DNA from: an uncultured bacterium | GTDB lineage: Bacteria; Atribacterota; Atribacteria; Atribacterales; Caldatribacteriaceae | Direction: 5' to 3' | Length of the DNA: 49,246 nt | Assembly (NCBI GenBank): GCA_937139415.1 | Contig: CAKZPS010000074.1 | Location: forward strand, 1 to 49,246 | In this document: positions 1-9,228 of the stretch, one piece after another | Layout of the letters: the number at the start of each line of letters is the position of its first letter | Numbering within the stretch: the first letter of the stretch is position 1 | Program-made: the position numbers and the translations under genes | The notes under the pieces: generated by a model | The model's database searches: none | Told to the model about the DNA's origin: nothing | Seen by the model: the letters and a program-made list of their open reading frames with translations, nothing else

Positions 1-167
1 GAGGTTTTTCCCATCTTCCCTCTTCTCATCCAAAGAAGGGAATGAGGAATATACCGAGAGAGTGCTTCCTCCCTTTGATCTCCTAAGAGAGGAATCTTGG
101 CTTTGAGGAGAGAAAAATACGAGAAGGGAGAGGAGTGAATATGAGTTACACAGAATTGTTGGCACAA
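1..167. repeat. Left copy of a ~167-bp inverted repeat shared by both window ends
   Basis: This stretch reads as the reverse complement of 49066-49233 with roughly 10-12 differences, one of them a single-base indel near position 100. The first 65 or so bases match perfectly. The right copy is the 5' side of a uroporphyrinogen-decarboxylase-like gene. In this left copy the matching frame (around RRE, residues like EEYTERV, then SW and a stop) is closed by the indel, so it is a decayed paralogous fragment. The sequence is therefore present at least twice in the genome. That explains a contig break here equally well as a genuine flanking inverted repeat. Confidence 0.85.
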
Positions 168-427
168 CCTTCATCTCCGGATAATATCCGCTGAGTACGT
201 AGCATACTTCTAAATCGAGAGGAACTATGGTATCAAGTGCAGAATATGTAAACACAAATGAAGAACATGTTAGGAAGAAAAGTGCGCATGAACGGATCGG
301 AGGTATTGCACCATCGTGTGAATGATGTCGAGAGAGAATGGAGGAAAAACGACGAACGTTTAAAAGCCAGCTTGACAAGAATTCAAATGGTCCGATGACT
401 CGGAGCAGGCATTTCTTTTTCTCCGAG
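168..427. other. Gene-free left flank
   Basis: I see no credible coding region here on either strand. The sequence continues from the decayed repeat copy (a short frame with residues YTELLAQ stops soon after the repeat ends) and runs to the 3' end of the SorC-type gene. The only structured element is the hairpin at its right edge, listed separately. Confidence 0.5.
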
Positions 428-432
428 TCATC
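394..432 (-). other. 3'-end hairpin overlapping the SorC-regulator stop codon
   Basis: A perfect 12-bp stem (394-405 with 421-432) encloses a 15-nt A/U-rich loop and includes the TGA stop codon of the regulator gene. On the minus strand no U-run follows the stem, so it does not look like a classical intrinsic terminator. It is more likely a 3' mRNA-stabilising structure or part of a Rho-dependent end for the long sugar operon. Confidence 0.5.
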
Positions 433-1402
433 CCCTTCGAGGAACACTCAAGAGCCACTTTCCCACCTGCGCATCGGTGACGAGATCCGTTAACCATTTC
501 CCGCGTAGCGCTCCCAAGATAGCTTCTTTCTTTTCCATGCCCCCTGCCATAGCAATCACCCGGGATCCCCGACTTCGAATACGTTTTACATCTACTGCTA
601 TTCTCTTTTGATCAAGACCACCACGGATTACTTCCCCATCCTTATCAAAGAAGGTCCCGCATATGGCTCCCACTGCTCCTCTTCTTACCAGCGCTTCAAT
701 CTCCTCTTCCTCGAAATTACCAGTTTCGATAAGGAGGCTTGTTTCTCTCCGCATCCCTCCGATACCCACCAATGCTACATCAACTTCTTCTGCCATCCGA
801 AGGACTTCTTGAACTTCTTCTTCGCTCAGAAAAGCATTTCGGGTTTCCGAATTTTTGGCAAAAGCAGGAGCGAAAAGATAGATCGGTTCCCCACCCAAAC
901 GAGAGGCAAACTCTTTTACCAGTTCTATCGCCACCGTCTTCCACCGTCTCCCCCCATATCCACCCATCATCTGTACCACTCGTATTCCCTTGAGATCAAG
1001 CCGAGGGAGGTACTCAAGTACTTCGTGGAGCGTCCTCCCGTAGGCTATCCCTACGCTGGTGTAGGGTACAAAATAATCTTTCAAAAAGGAGGCAGCTGCT
1101 TGGGCTACTGCTTTAATGACCCCCTCGGAAACATCGCTATAGGTACGAACTACCAAAGCGTTATGGAGACCAAAGCGCTTTGCAAGGGAATGAGAAAGTT
1201 CCGTATCCACTTCCCCACTCCGTCGAATACGAATCTCTACAACCCCCAATTCTCTCGCTCGTTTGAGCAAGCGGTAGACTTTTTGGGAAGAAATGCCCAA
1301 GAGCTCGGCGATTTTTTTCTGGTTGAGATCTTCAAGGTAATAGAGTTCCGCAATTTTTGCCAAGCGCTCAAAGTCTTCTTCTTTCGCCACCCTTGGTGAC
1401 AA
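428..1402 (-). CDS. SorC/DeoR-type sugar-binding transcriptional regulator
   Basis: A predicted DNA-binding regulator of about 324 residues, the usual length of the SorC/CggR family. Residues ~12-60 form an HTH (LNQKKIAELLGISSQKVYRLLKRA), and the rest resembles the SorC sugar-phosphate effector domain (VGIAYGRTL near 116, VQMMGGYGG near 142, DVALVGIGG near 207, VIRGG near 260). A TTG start is chosen because AAAGGAGCG lies about 7 nt upstream. It is the last gene of the long minus-strand sugar operon, 25 nt after the aldolase, so it is probably co-transcribed and controls its own operon in response to a sugar phosphate. The effector is unknown. The palindrome TGTTAA-AA-TTAACA upstream of the first gene is a candidate operator. 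Confidence 0.85.
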   Translation of the reverse strand: MSPRVAKEEDFERLAKIAELYYLEDLNQKKIAELLGISSQKVYRLLKRARELGVVEIRIRRSGEVDTELSHSLAKRFGLHNALVVRTYSDVSEGVIKAVAQAAASFLKDYFVPYTSVGIAYGRTLHEVLEYLPRLDLKGIRVVQMMGGYGGRRWKTVAIELVKEFASRLGGEPIYLFAPAFAKNSETRNAFLSEEEVQEVLRMAEEVDVALVGIGGMRRETSLLIETGNFEEEEIEALVRRGAVGAICGTFFDKDGEVIRGGLDQKRIAVDVKRIRSRGSRVIAMAGGMEKKEAILGALRGKWLTDLVTDAQVGKWLLSVPRRG

Positions 1403-1427
1403 TGGGCATCGCTCCTTTTAGCCTTAA

Positions 1428-2351
1428 TTACAGTATTATACCCTCTGGAGCACGGGCAAAGAGTTCTTTTACCTCTTTCTCCATATTTTTTCTCTCTTCT
1501 TCTCCTAAGGCTCCGAGAGGTTTACGTGGGTAACCTCCCTCAAAACCAAAAAGGTCCATGGCGGCTTTTACCCCAGCTACTCCATATTTTCCCGAGACGA
1601 GACTATTGAGTTTCGCTACAAAACGATGAAGCGTGAGACCACGCTCGAGATTCTTCTGCATTCCCAATTCCACAAGGTTACAACAGAGGTCGGGAAAAAC
1701 ATTGGCCAAGGACAAAACCCCACCCACTGCTCCTACGAGGAGTGCAGGAAAAACAAAATCGGCAGACCCGGCCAAAATCCAAAACTCTTTCCCTAAGGAA
1801 GCAGCAATATAGGCATCGTAATTACCCTTCGAGGTGTCCTTAAGCCCAAAAATATTTGGGTGTTCACTCAATCTCTTCACCAAGGCAGGAGAGAGACAAA
1901 GATTATTCGCCACCGCGGGGTTATTATAGAGGAGGACCGGTTTTTCTAACGTTTCCGCGACATCGGCAAAATATCGAAAGAGGGCTTCATCGGTCATTCT
2001 TTTCGCGAAGAAAGAAGGAGGCATAAGACTTACAAAATCTACACCCAACGAAACAAGATCTCGAGCCAATTGAATGGATTCAAAGGTAGATTCATAACTT
2101 GCTCCTCCGATGACCACTTTGCCTCTTTTAACCTGGAGTACCATTTCAACAATCTTAAGTTTCTCAGAGTATGTGAGACTGCGAAATTCCCCATTCGTTC
2201 CTAAGGCAAAATACCCTCGGAGTCCGGTTTGGGAAAGTTTTTCAATGTTTCTTCGGAGAGCTTGAAAATCAACTGTTCCATCTTCTCGAAAAGGGGTCAC
2301 AATGGGAGCAAAAACCCCACAGAGATAATCTTTTATAGATTTTTTCTCCAT
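1428..2351 (-). CDS. DHDPS/N-acetylneuraminate lyase-family aldolase
   Basis: A class I (Schiff-base) TIM-barrel lyase of about 307 residues. Hallmarks visible are the N-terminal GVFAPIVTPFREDGTVD, the Tyr-containing VLLYNNPAV (~145), and the lysine in FGLKDTSKGN (~173), which would form the imine with a 2-oxo acid. DHDPS proper belongs to lysine synthesis, but here the gene sits among sugar dehydrogenases and an FGGY kinase, so a 2-keto-3-deoxy-sugar-acid aldolase or dehydratase is more likely (inference). The start at 2351 is preferred over an ATG three codons upstream because GAGGTG lies 6 nt before it. The gene begins next to the stop of the preceding 2-hydroxyacid dehydrogenase gene, which indicates translational coupling. 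Confidence 0.85.
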   Translation of the reverse strand: MEKKSIKDYLCGVFAPIVTPFREDGTVDFQALRRNIEKLSQTGLRGYFALGTNGEFRSLTYSEKLKIVEMVLQVKRGKVVIGGASYESTFESIQLARDLVSLGVDFVSLMPPSFFAKRMTDEALFRYFADVAETLEKPVLLYNNPAVANNLCLSPALVKRLSEHPNIFGLKDTSKGNYDAYIAASLGKEFWILAGSADFVFPALLVGAVGGVLSLANVFPDLCCNLVELGMQKNLERGLTLHRFVAKLNSLVSGKYGVAGVKAAMDLFGFEGGYPRKPLGALGEEERKNMEKEVKELFARAPEGIIL

Positions 2352-2352
2352 A

Positions 2353-3291
2353 TCATTCACCTCGCTTTTCGACCAAAAATTGGATTACTTTCTCTACGGC
2401 CTGTACAGCCACCCGTTCCACGCTTTCTTTGGTAAGACCGGCAACATGGGGAGTCAAGATAACATTGTCCAAGAGGGAAAGATGATGACCTGGAGGAAGA
2501 GGCTCGTCAACGAATACATCCAAAGCAGCCCCGGCTATTCGCCCTTCTTTGAGGGCTTGAAGTAAAGCCTGTTCATCGATCACTGCTCCTCGGGAAACAT
2601 TGATGAGAAATGCTTCTCCTTTCATAGCTCTCAACTCTTTTTCCCCAATGAGATGACGAGTTTCTTGAGTTAAAGGCACGTGGAGACTGATAAAGTCGCT
2701 CTCGGCAAGAAGCTCGCCAAGCTTTACCTTCTTTGTGACTTGAGGAAACGTTTCTTCACCAACAAAAGGGTCATAGAAGATAACTTGCATACCAAAAGCC
2801 AACGCAAGACGTGCTACCTCCCGACCAATGGTTCCAAAACCTATGAGGCCGAGAACTTTCCCCGCGATTTCTAAAGCCCTGTATGAATATCGAGCGCTCC
2901 ACTCTCCTGCTCGTGTCTTCCGATCATAGAAGAAAATCCCTTTAGCCAGGGTGAGAAGGAGAGTTATGGTGTGCTCGGCAACCGATGAAGCATTCCCTCC
3001 AGGAACGTTGAAGACCTGGATTCCCTTCTTCTTGGCATATTCTACATCAATATTATCGAGCCCTACTCCCGCTCGACATATCACCCGAAGTTTTGACGCC
3101 TGGTCAAGAATTTCCCGATTGACCTTGAAGCCACTCCGAACAATCAAACCATGGGTCTCCCGAAGTAACTCCTTCACTTTTTCCTTTTCTTGAGGAGTGA
3201 GCACCGTAACCGTAAATTCTCTCCTCTCTCTCAACATCTTCAGAGCCTTATCTGCTATCGGTTGAGGAAGTAAGATATTCCATTCAGACAT
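2353..3291 (-). CDS. D-isomer-specific 2-hydroxyacid dehydrogenase (SerA-like)
   Basis: An NAD-dependent oxidoreductase of 312 residues with the D-2-hydroxyacid dehydrogenase fold. The Rossmann motif is GLIGFGTIGREVA (~148). The catalytic Arg lies in NVSRGAVIDE (~232), the Glu in DVFVDEPL (~261) and the His in LTPHVAGLT (~284). It lacks the C-terminal ACT domain of biosynthetic phosphoglycerate dehydrogenase, so a catabolic role on a sugar-derived hydroxyacid such as a glycerate, glyoxylate or tetronate is likely. The gene sits 10 nt downstream of the FGGY kinase in the same operon. The true substrate cannot be read from sequence. Confidence 0.88.
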   Translation of the reverse strand: MSEWNILLPQPIADKALKMLRERREFTVTVLTPQEKEKVKELLRETHGLIVRSGFKVNREILDQASKLRVICRAGVGLDNIDVEYAKKKGIQVFNVPGGNASSVAEHTITLLLTLAKGIFFYDRKTRAGEWSARYSYRALEIAGKVLGLIGFGTIGREVARLALAFGMQVIFYDPFVGEETFPQVTKKVKLGELLAESDFISLHVPLTQETRHLIGEKELRAMKGEAFLINVSRGAVIDEQALLQALKEGRIAGAALDVFVDEPLPPGHHLSLLDNVILTPHVAGLTKESVERVAVQAVEKVIQFLVEKRGE

Positions 3292-3300
3292 AGCAACGCC

Positions 3301-4848
3301 TCATTTCTGGAAACTACTCATCTTTTGAAAGGTTTCTTGGAGCACACTATAAAGGCTCTGATAAACTCTGAAGAACTCTGCATATAACCTTGCGCTCTCT
3401 CCGTTCGGAACGGTTCTCTCTTGCACCTCGAGTTTACTTGTTGCTTCTTGCATAGAAGACCAAAGACCTATACCCACTCCAGCAAGCAATGCTGCACCGT
3501 AGCTCCCACCTTCTTCACCGTAACTTACGGTTAAAACCTCCGAATCAAAGATGTCCGCATGGAGCCTCTGAAAGAGCTTGCTCTTCGCACCTCCTCCGGT
3601 AAGCCGGACCTGAGAGGCGGTAATGCCCAAAGTCTCCATAGCGGCGTAAACATCTCGCAAACTAAAGACAATACCCTCAAAAACACTCCGTACAATATCG
3701 TTGCGAGAATGATGTAAACCGAATCCGATAAGTACTCCCCGCGCGTTGGGATCACTATGCGGACATCGTTCACCGATGAGATAGGGGAGGAAGAGAATGC
3801 CTCGTCCCAAAGGAGAAGAAAGCTCGGCTTCTTCATCCAAAAGGTCATAGGGGGAGCGATTCACCCATCGAGCCACCTCTTTCTCAAGTCCTCCCAAGGT
3901 ATTTTTAAACCAATTCAACGATCCCCCTGCCGCCAGGGTTGTCCCATAAACAATCCATTTTTCGGGAATGGCATTACAAAAAAACTGCAAGGTACTCCCC
4001 GGATTTTCACAAAAACCATCAAGTGACACGGCTACTATCCCTGCCGTACCAAGGGTAATACTGATGATATCCGGATTGATAGCTCCTACTCCTACTGTTT
4101 GAACAACAGCATCTCCTCCCCCTCCAACAACTGGAATGCCCGGTTTGACCCCTATTTCCGTAGCCACTTCCTTTTGAACTACACCGGTAATTTCGGGGGA
4201 CTCACAGACCTCCGGGAAAAGCTCAAAAGGGATTCCCAAACTTTTTATGAGATCCTTTGCCCATTTTCTTTCTCGAACCGAAAACAAACCGGTTCCAGAA
4301 GCATCGGTTACATCGGTTACGTAATCCCCTGTGAGCTCGAGTCTTATGTAATCCTTGGGGCAGAGGAATTTCTTTGCTTTGGAGAAAATCTCAGGCTCTT
4401 GTTCTCGGACCCACAGAATTTTCCCACCGGTATAGCCCGGAAGCATGGGGTTATTAGTAAGGCACAAGAATTCCTTCTTACCTCCCACTAATTCGTGAAT
4501 CTTTTCACAATAAGGGGCACTTCTTTGATCGTTCCACATGATACACGGACGGAGTACATTCCCAAGGTCATCGAAAAGTACAAGACCATGCATTTGACCG
4601 GTGAGACCAATTCCCTCGATAGAATAACCCTTCGCCTCAAGGTCAAACAACAATTCAGAAAGAGTAATCTTGGTTGCCTCCCACCAATCGAGAGGATTTT
4701 GTTCCGACCAACCCGGGAAAGGCGTATATACAGGGTACTCTCGAGTAACCCTCGAGAGTACCCTTCCTTCTTCATCAACTGCTAAGGTTTTACAGCTTGA
4801 AGTTCCAATATCTATTCCTACCACACAGGGTTTCTTTTGGCTTCCCAA
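3301..4848 (-). CDS. FGGY-family carbohydrate kinase (xylulokinase-like)
   Basis: A sugar kinase of about 515 residues, the usual FGGY size. The phosphate-binding N-terminus VVGIDIGTSSCKTLAVD, the segment GLTGQMHGLVLFD (~85) and IMWNDQRS (~105) resemble xylulokinase. The C-terminal lobe has the adenosine-side motif VRLTGGGAKSKLFQ (~425). The TTG start at 4848 is preferred because AAAGGAGG lies 8 nt upstream, directly after the stop of the aldehyde dehydrogenase gene. It presumably phosphorylates the keto-sugar or polyol delivered by the ABC transporter of this operon. With the split transketolase in the same operon, D-xylulose or a branched or shorter keto-sugar such as apulose are candidates (inference). 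Confidence 0.85.
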   Translation of the reverse strand: MGSQKKPCVVGIDIGTSSCKTLAVDEEGRVLSRVTREYPVYTPFPGWSEQNPLDWWEATKITLSELLFDLEAKGYSIEGIGLTGQMHGLVLFDDLGNVLRPCIMWNDQRSAPYCEKIHELVGGKKEFLCLTNNPMLPGYTGGKILWVREQEPEIFSKAKKFLCPKDYIRLELTGDYVTDVTDASGTGLFSVRERKWAKDLIKSLGIPFELFPEVCESPEITGVVQKEVATEIGVKPGIPVVGGGGDAVVQTVGVGAINPDIISITLGTAGIVAVSLDGFCENPGSTLQFFCNAIPEKWIVYGTTLAAGGSLNWFKNTLGGLEKEVARWVNRSPYDLLDEEAELSSPLGRGILFLPYLIGERCPHSDPNARGVLIGFGLHHSRNDIVRSVFEGIVFSLRDVYAAMETLGITASQVRLTGGGAKSKLFQRLHADIFDSEVLTVSYGEEGGSYGAALLAGVGIGLWSSMQEATSKLEVQERTVPNGESARLYAEFFRVYQSLYSVLQETFQKMSSFQK

Positions 4849-4864
4849 TGCCTCGCCCTCCTTT

Positions 4865-6316
4865 CTACTTCTCAAATTCTATCTTTATGTGCTTCACTTC
4901 AAGGTACGACTCTATTCCCTCGGGACCGAGATCCGTTCCAAAGCCACTTTCTTTCCAGCCGGTGTAAGGAGCATAAATCGTTGCTACATCAACGTTATTG
5001 AGTCCAATATTGCCACATTCAAGACCTACGCAAATTTTTTGGGCCTTGTTGAGATTGGAAGTATACACGTAGGCTGCCAACCCGTAGCGAGTCCCATTTG
5101 CCCACGATATCACCTGTGGGATGTCATCGAAAGGCATAATACCTACTGCCGGACCAAAAGTTTCCTCTTTCATGATTAACATCTCATGATTCACATCTAC
5201 AACCACGGTGGGTTGGAAGAAATACCCTTTCTCGTATTCTCTTCCTTCCGGTCTTTGGCCACCATGCAATACCTTTGCTCCTTTTTGCAAAGCATCATGG
5301 ATATGTTCTCTGACTTTCTCGAGGGCTTCAAGGCTCACCATCGGCCCCAGATCGACGTCCGGATCCACCAATCCATTGCCAATCCGAAGTTGCTTTGTTT
5401 CAGCTACAAACTGTTCCACAAATGCTTCATAGATAGATCTCTCAACATAAATGCGATTGATAGAATTGCACACTTGACCCATGTTTCTGAATGAGCGGCG
5501 CACCCCACTCTTCACCGCTTTTTCCAAATCAGCATCAGCACAAACAATCAATGGACATTGTCCCCCGAGCTCAAGGGTTACTCTTTTCACCCCTTGTGCG
5601 CAATACTCCATAACCTTTTTTCCTGCCTCGGTAGAACCGGTAAAACTCACCTTTCTCGCCAAGGGATGGAGAATAAGTCCCTTTCCTACTACCGATCCTG
5701 CACCGGTTACGCCATTCACTACTCCCTCTGGAAAACCTGCATCAAGAAAACACTCCAAAAACTTTAAAGGAGAAAGGGGAGTTTCTGAAGGAGGTTTGGC
5801 AACCACCGTGCAACCCGCAGCCAAAGTAGCCGCCACCTTCCAAGCTAAAAGTTGAACCGGGTAATTCCAAGGAGTAATGGCCACCACCACACCCAGTGGC
5901 TGACGAATGGCGACGCTTTGTAAATAGGTTTTATCGAGAGGAATAATTTCACCGAAAACTCGCTTGCCCCCCTCGGCAAAATAGCGTAACACCTCAGCCG
6001 AACCCTTCACTTCACTTATTGCTTCCTTGAGGGGTTTCCCCTCTTCAGCGGTAAGAATCTGACCGATCTGATCCGCCCGCTCCTCAACCAAAGAGGCAGC
6101 TTTATAAAGCAAGCGAGCACGCTCAAAAGGACTAAGGTTTGCCCATTTCTCAAAGGCCCGATGGGCCGCTTGTACGGCTTCGTCGACTTCCTTTTCCGAG
6201 GCAACGGGAACCCGCCCCACGACTTCCTCCGTGGCAGGATTGATCACCTCGATGTGTTTTCCTCCCTCACTCTGGTTTACCATTTTCCCGTTGACGATCA
6301 TTCCCTGAGCCTGCAT
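4865..6316 (-). CDS. NAD(P)-dependent aldehyde dehydrogenase
   Basis: A classical ALDH-superfamily enzyme of 483 residues that oxidises an aldehyde to the acid. Seen are the Asn in ITPWNYPV (~155), the general-base Glu in VTLELGGQCPLIV (~252) and the nucleophilic Cys in NMGQVCNSINRIYVE (~286). The closest general type is succinate-semialdehyde, lactaldehyde or glycolaldehyde dehydrogenase. It is not the CoA-acylating type, which is found separately in the BMC operon. It lies between the cupin and the FGGY kinase, so it probably oxidises an aldehyde intermediate of the same sugar pathway. Confidence 0.9.
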   Translation of the reverse strand: MQAQGMIVNGKMVNQSEGGKHIEVINPATEEVVGRVPVASEKEVDEAVQAAHRAFEKWANLSPFERARLLYKAASLVEERADQIGQILTAEEGKPLKEAISEVKGSAEVLRYFAEGGKRVFGEIIPLDKTYLQSVAIRQPLGVVVAITPWNYPVQLLAWKVAATLAAGCTVVAKPPSETPLSPLKFLECFLDAGFPEGVVNGVTGAGSVVGKGLILHPLARKVSFTGSTEAGKKVMEYCAQGVKRVTLELGGQCPLIVCADADLEKAVKSGVRRSFRNMGQVCNSINRIYVERSIYEAFVEQFVAETKQLRIGNGLVDPDVDLGPMVSLEALEKVREHIHDALQKGAKVLHGGQRPEGREYEKGYFFQPTVVVDVNHEMLIMKEETFGPAVGIMPFDDIPQVISWANGTRYGLAAYVYTSNLNKAQKICVGLECGNIGLNNVDVATIYAPYTGWKESGFGTDLGPEGIESYLEVKHIKIEFEK

Positions 6317-6320
6317 CGAT

Positions 6321-6728
6321 CTACTCTCCTCCCTTCTTGGTCTCTTCGGCTTGTTTAACCTTTCCCGTAACCCAAAGAATGGTAAGGGGTAAAATACCCG
6401 TATTGTAGGTTACATGGTATTTTCCTGGTTCCACGTAAAAGGCTTCTCCTTCCTTAATAGGAAAACGCTCTTCCCCAATAACCATCTCTCCTCGCCCGCT
6501 CAATACAAAGTACACTTCCTCTTCATCAGGATGAGCGTGCCCCGTGGTTTTACCATCGGGATAAACAATGGTATATCCAAGCTTAAGCACCTTGGAGGGA
6601 GAAGTAGCCGGATCAATGAGCCAATAGGTATCTCTCAAGGTTTCTCCTCTCTTTTCCTTGGCAAAGTATCGAAACGACCGCTCGCAAGTATCAGGTACAA
6701 CTTCATTAATGTTGACAAGAAATGCCAT
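6321..6728 (-). CDS. Small cupin-domain protein
   Basis: A single-domain cupin of 135 residues. Cupin motif 1 is GHAHPDEEEVYFVLSGRGEM (~72-92), with two His and a Glu as likely metal ligands. Motif 2 is PGKYHVTYN (~109), supplying the last His. Such proteins are often sugar or sugar-phosphate isomerases or epimerases, or sensor-like binding proteins. The reaction here cannot be assigned. It sits between the ABC ATPase and the aldehyde dehydrogenase with close spacing, so it is part of the sugar operon. Confidence 0.8.
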   Translation of the reverse strand: MAFLVNINEVVPDTCERSFRYFAKEKRGETLRDTYWLIDPATSPSKVLKLGYTIVYPDGKTTGHAHPDEEEVYFVLSGRGEMVIGEERFPIKEGEAFYVEPGKYHVTYNTGILPLTILWVTGKVKQAEETKKGGE

Positions 6729-6757
6729 GATATTTCACCCCCAAAAATGTTGAATCC

Positions 6758-7852
6758 TTAGAGAATAAGGACATCACCTGCAAAAATGCGAATAGAGCTC
6801 GGTGCAAAGTATAACCACACCCTATCTCCTTCACGGTAACTCTCCTGTGCCGGAACCACGGCTTTTACCTCTGTTCCCACCTCGTCTTCAAGTTTGATGG
6901 TTAATACGGTCTTGTCGCCTTGAAACTCTATTACCCTTACCACTCCGGCGATAGCGTTATGCTCTTTCTTCTCCCGAAAGACTTCGATATGCTGAGGACG
7001 AACTCCTATGGTTATCTCTACGCCAATGTATTGTGCATCAAGCTTCCCTTCCACATGAAAAACTCTCTTTCCTTCTGGCGTAGCGATGAAAATTGACCTT
7101 TCATGTTCCACAAAACCCGGGATGAAATTCATCGTAGGTTCACCGATGAAATAGGCTACAAACTTATTGGCAGGGCGATTCCAAACTTCTTCTACTGTTC
7201 CAATCTGTTGAAGTTTCCCTTCATTAATAATAAGAAGACGATCGCAGAGCGAAATGGCCTCTGCCTGATCATGGGTAACATACACAGTGGTCAAACCAAG
7301 TTCATCATGGAGATGGCGAATACGAGCGCGAATTTCATGTCGCACTCGTTGGTCCATGTGAGAAAGAGGCTCGTCTAATAGGGTCACATTGGGTCTGCGA
7401 ACTAAAGCTCTTGCTAAGGATATCCTCTGCTGAACTCCTCCCGCCAGGGAACCGGGATATTTTTTAAGGTAGGAAGTCAATTCTAAAAGCTCAGCAATAG
7501 ATTTTACTTTTCCGTCTACTTCACTCCCCTTCATGCCTCTTGCTCGCAGGGGAAAAGCAATATTCTCGTAAACATTCAATCGATAATAAAGTGCATAAGA
7601 CTCGAAAGCCAAAGCAATGTTTCTCTCTGCCGGGCCCAAATGATTGACCACTTTCCCATCGAAGAGAATCTCACCCTTACTGATTTCTTCAAGACCGGCA
7701 AGCATTCGAAGAGTTGAGCTCTTCCCTCCACCTGAAGGACCAAGAATGGCCAAAAATTCTCTATCATTACAGGTAAAGGTAAAATCCTGAACCGCTACCA
7801 CGTTTCCCCGAGGATAAATCTTCCACACGCCGCGTACATCAATTCTACTCAT
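6758..7852 (-). CDS. CUT1-type sugar/polyol ABC transporter ATPase (second)
   Basis: A MalK/UgpC-like ATPase of 364 residues with an N-terminal nucleotide-binding domain and a C-terminal OB-type regulatory region. Walker A is LGPSGGGKSST (~35), the Q-loop region is AFESYALYYRLNVYENIAFPL, and Walker B is VTLLDEPLSHMD (~158). The signature reads LAGGVQQR in place of the usual LSGGQQQR. The ATG overlaps the stop of the preceding ATPase gene by 4 nt, so the pair is translated together and probably forms a heterodimer. Two different ATPases, two permeases and a DUF2160-like protein match the layout of the GlpSTPQV glycerol importer family. Confidence 0.88.
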   Translation of the reverse strand: MSRIDVRGVWKIYPRGNVVAVQDFTFTCNDREFLAILGPSGGGKSSTLRMLAGLEEISKGEILFDGKVVNHLGPAERNIALAFESYALYYRLNVYENIAFPLRARGMKGSEVDGKVKSIAELLELTSYLKKYPGSLAGGVQQRISLARALVRRPNVTLLDEPLSHMDQRVRHEIRARIRHLHDELGLTTVYVTHDQAEAISLCDRLLIINEGKLQQIGTVEEVWNRPANKFVAYFIGEPTMNFIPGFVEHERSIFIATPEGKRVFHVEGKLDAQYIGVEITIGVRPQHIEVFREKKEHNAIAGVVRVIEFQGDKTVLTIKLEDEVGTEVKAVVPAQESYREGDRVWLYFAPSSIRIFAGDVLIL

Positions 7853-8988
7853 CTTTCAGAGCTCCCCTCTTTAGCAACTTCTACGGTTTTCCGATAGAAG
7901 AAAATCCAATCTGGGTTGAAATCCAGCCAAACTCTTTCCGCTTTCCCGTATTTGCAAAATCCTACCGTGCGTACATAGAGAAAGGTATTATCTCTAAGCC
8001 TGAAGGTCACTACGCTGCTTTCACTTTCATGAATGACAGCGTATATAGGAAGAGCAAAGGAATTCTCCGAGGAGCGCTCCTCTCCAAGGCGAATATGCTC
8101 TGGACGAATACCCAAGCAAACCATTGGTTTTCCATTTCTTTCCTGGATCACTTCTTTGGCTTTCCCGGCAAGCTCTCCCCTCAACCGGAAAACAAAGTCT
8201 TCCCCTTTTCGAAAAGTGACTTCTTCGCCCTGGAATATCACTTCTCCATCGATGAGATTCATCGGAGGATCGCCCACCAACCTTCCCACAAAGTCGGTCC
8301 TCGGGGAATAGTAAACCTCCTCAGGGGTACCCTCTTGTTCCACGACTCCCCTACGCAAAACCACCATCTGATCTGAGAGAGCTAAGGCTTCTCTAAAGTC
8401 ATGGGTCACATAGATTACAGTACTTCCATACTGCTGCGCAAATTCCTTAAGGAGCGTCTGGGTAGAAAACTTGAGCTTTGCGTCAAGATGAGCAATGGGC
8501 TCATCGAGGAGATACACTTCGGCTCTCCGCACCAAAGCTCGAGCCAAAGATACTCTCTGTTTTTGGCCTCCGCTTAAATTTTGAGGGAGACGGTCAAAGA
8601 GTTTCTCGATACCAAGAAACGAAGCGATTTCCTCTACCCGTCTCTTTTCTTCTGCCGGAGTCAATTTCAATCTCCAGCGAGGGGCCCTCAGAGGGAATGC
8701 AATGTTATCGTACACAGTCATGTGAGGATAGAGATTATAGGTTTCAAAGGCCATGGAAACATTGCGTTCCTGAGGAGGAAGATGATGAATCACTCTATCA
8801 TCGAAATAAATCGTACCCGAGGTCACGTTCTCTATCCCTGCAATCATTTTCAAAATAGTGGTTTTTCCTGCGCCGGTGGGACCAAGAATAGAGAAAAATT
8901 CTCCCTCCCGGCAGGTAAAACTCACACCTCGAATGGCCATCTTTTTTCCGTACATTTTTACCACGTTCTCCAACCGTACTTCTGCCAT
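7849..8988 (-). CDS. CUT1-type sugar/polyol ABC transporter ATPase (first)
   Basis: An ABC ATPase of about 379 residues. Walker A is LGPTGAGKTTILK (~36), the signature is the canonical LSGGQKQRVSLARAL (~142), Walker B is VYLLDEPIAHLD (~160), and the switch His is in VIYVTHDFREAL. A C-terminal TOBE-like region follows (IRPEHIRLGEE). The start at 8988 (MAEVRLENVV) is chosen over longer frames because GAGGAG lies just upstream and the homologous domain begins there. It follows the small DUF2160-like gene and overlaps the second ATPase gene, supporting a heterodimeric motor. Confidence 0.88.
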   Translation of the reverse strand: MAEVRLENVVKMYGKKMAIRGVSFTCREGEFFSILGPTGAGKTTILKMIAGIENVTSGTIYFDDRVIHHLPPQERNVSMAFETYNLYPHMTVYDNIAFPLRAPRWRLKLTPAEEKRRVEEIASFLGIEKLFDRLPQNLSGGQKQRVSLARALVRRAEVYLLDEPIAHLDAKLKFSTQTLLKEFAQQYGSTVIYVTHDFREALALSDQMVVLRRGVVEQEGTPEEVYYSPRTDFVGRLVGDPPMNLIDGEVIFQGEEVTFRKGEDFVFRLRGELAGKAKEVIQERNGKPMVCLGIRPEHIRLGEERSSENSFALPIYAVIHESESSVVTFRLRDNTFLYVRTVGFCKYGKAERVWLDFNPDWIFFYRKTVEVAKEGSSER

Positions 8989-8992
8989 AAAA

Positions 8993-9202
8993 TTACTCCT
9001 CTCCTTCCTCTTCTTCCTCCTCTTTGGGACGAGGACCAAACCGGAGCAGAAACAAAGCAAAAACCGTTGCTACAATGATCCCAACCCAAAAAGGTACAAA
9101 CCGTTCCACAAACTTGAGCCACAGAAGATTCACAAAAATCCAGGAGAGAATCGACCAGAAAATCCAATCCCCAGTTGTCATACGAGGAAACATCATTTTC
9201 AC
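8993..9202 (-). CDS. Small DUF2160-like membrane protein of the transporter operon
   Basis: A 69-residue protein with two predicted membrane segments (~13-28 and ~38-55) and a highly acidic C-terminus (KEEEEEEGEE). The segment TTGDWIFWSILSWIFVNLLWL and the trailing LLRFG resemble the DUF2160 family, which accompanies the GlpSTPQV-type glycerol ABC importers. It is shorter than the usual ~90 residues, lacking an N-terminal part. It lies between the second permease and the first ATPase, so it is likely an accessory subunit of this importer. The family assignment is from recognition only. Confidence 0.7.
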   Translation of the reverse strand: MKMMFPRMTTGDWIFWSILSWIFVNLLWLKFVERFVPFWVGIIVATVFALFLLRFGPRPKEEEEEEGEE

Positions 9203-9228
9203 CTAACCTCTTTCAAACATTTTTTACC

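Noticed and set aside
608-1399. Long plus-strand open frame opposite the SorC-type gene
   Set aside because: It is an antisense shadow: no ribosome binding site, no family features and implausible composition, while the minus-strand frame is a clear regulator.
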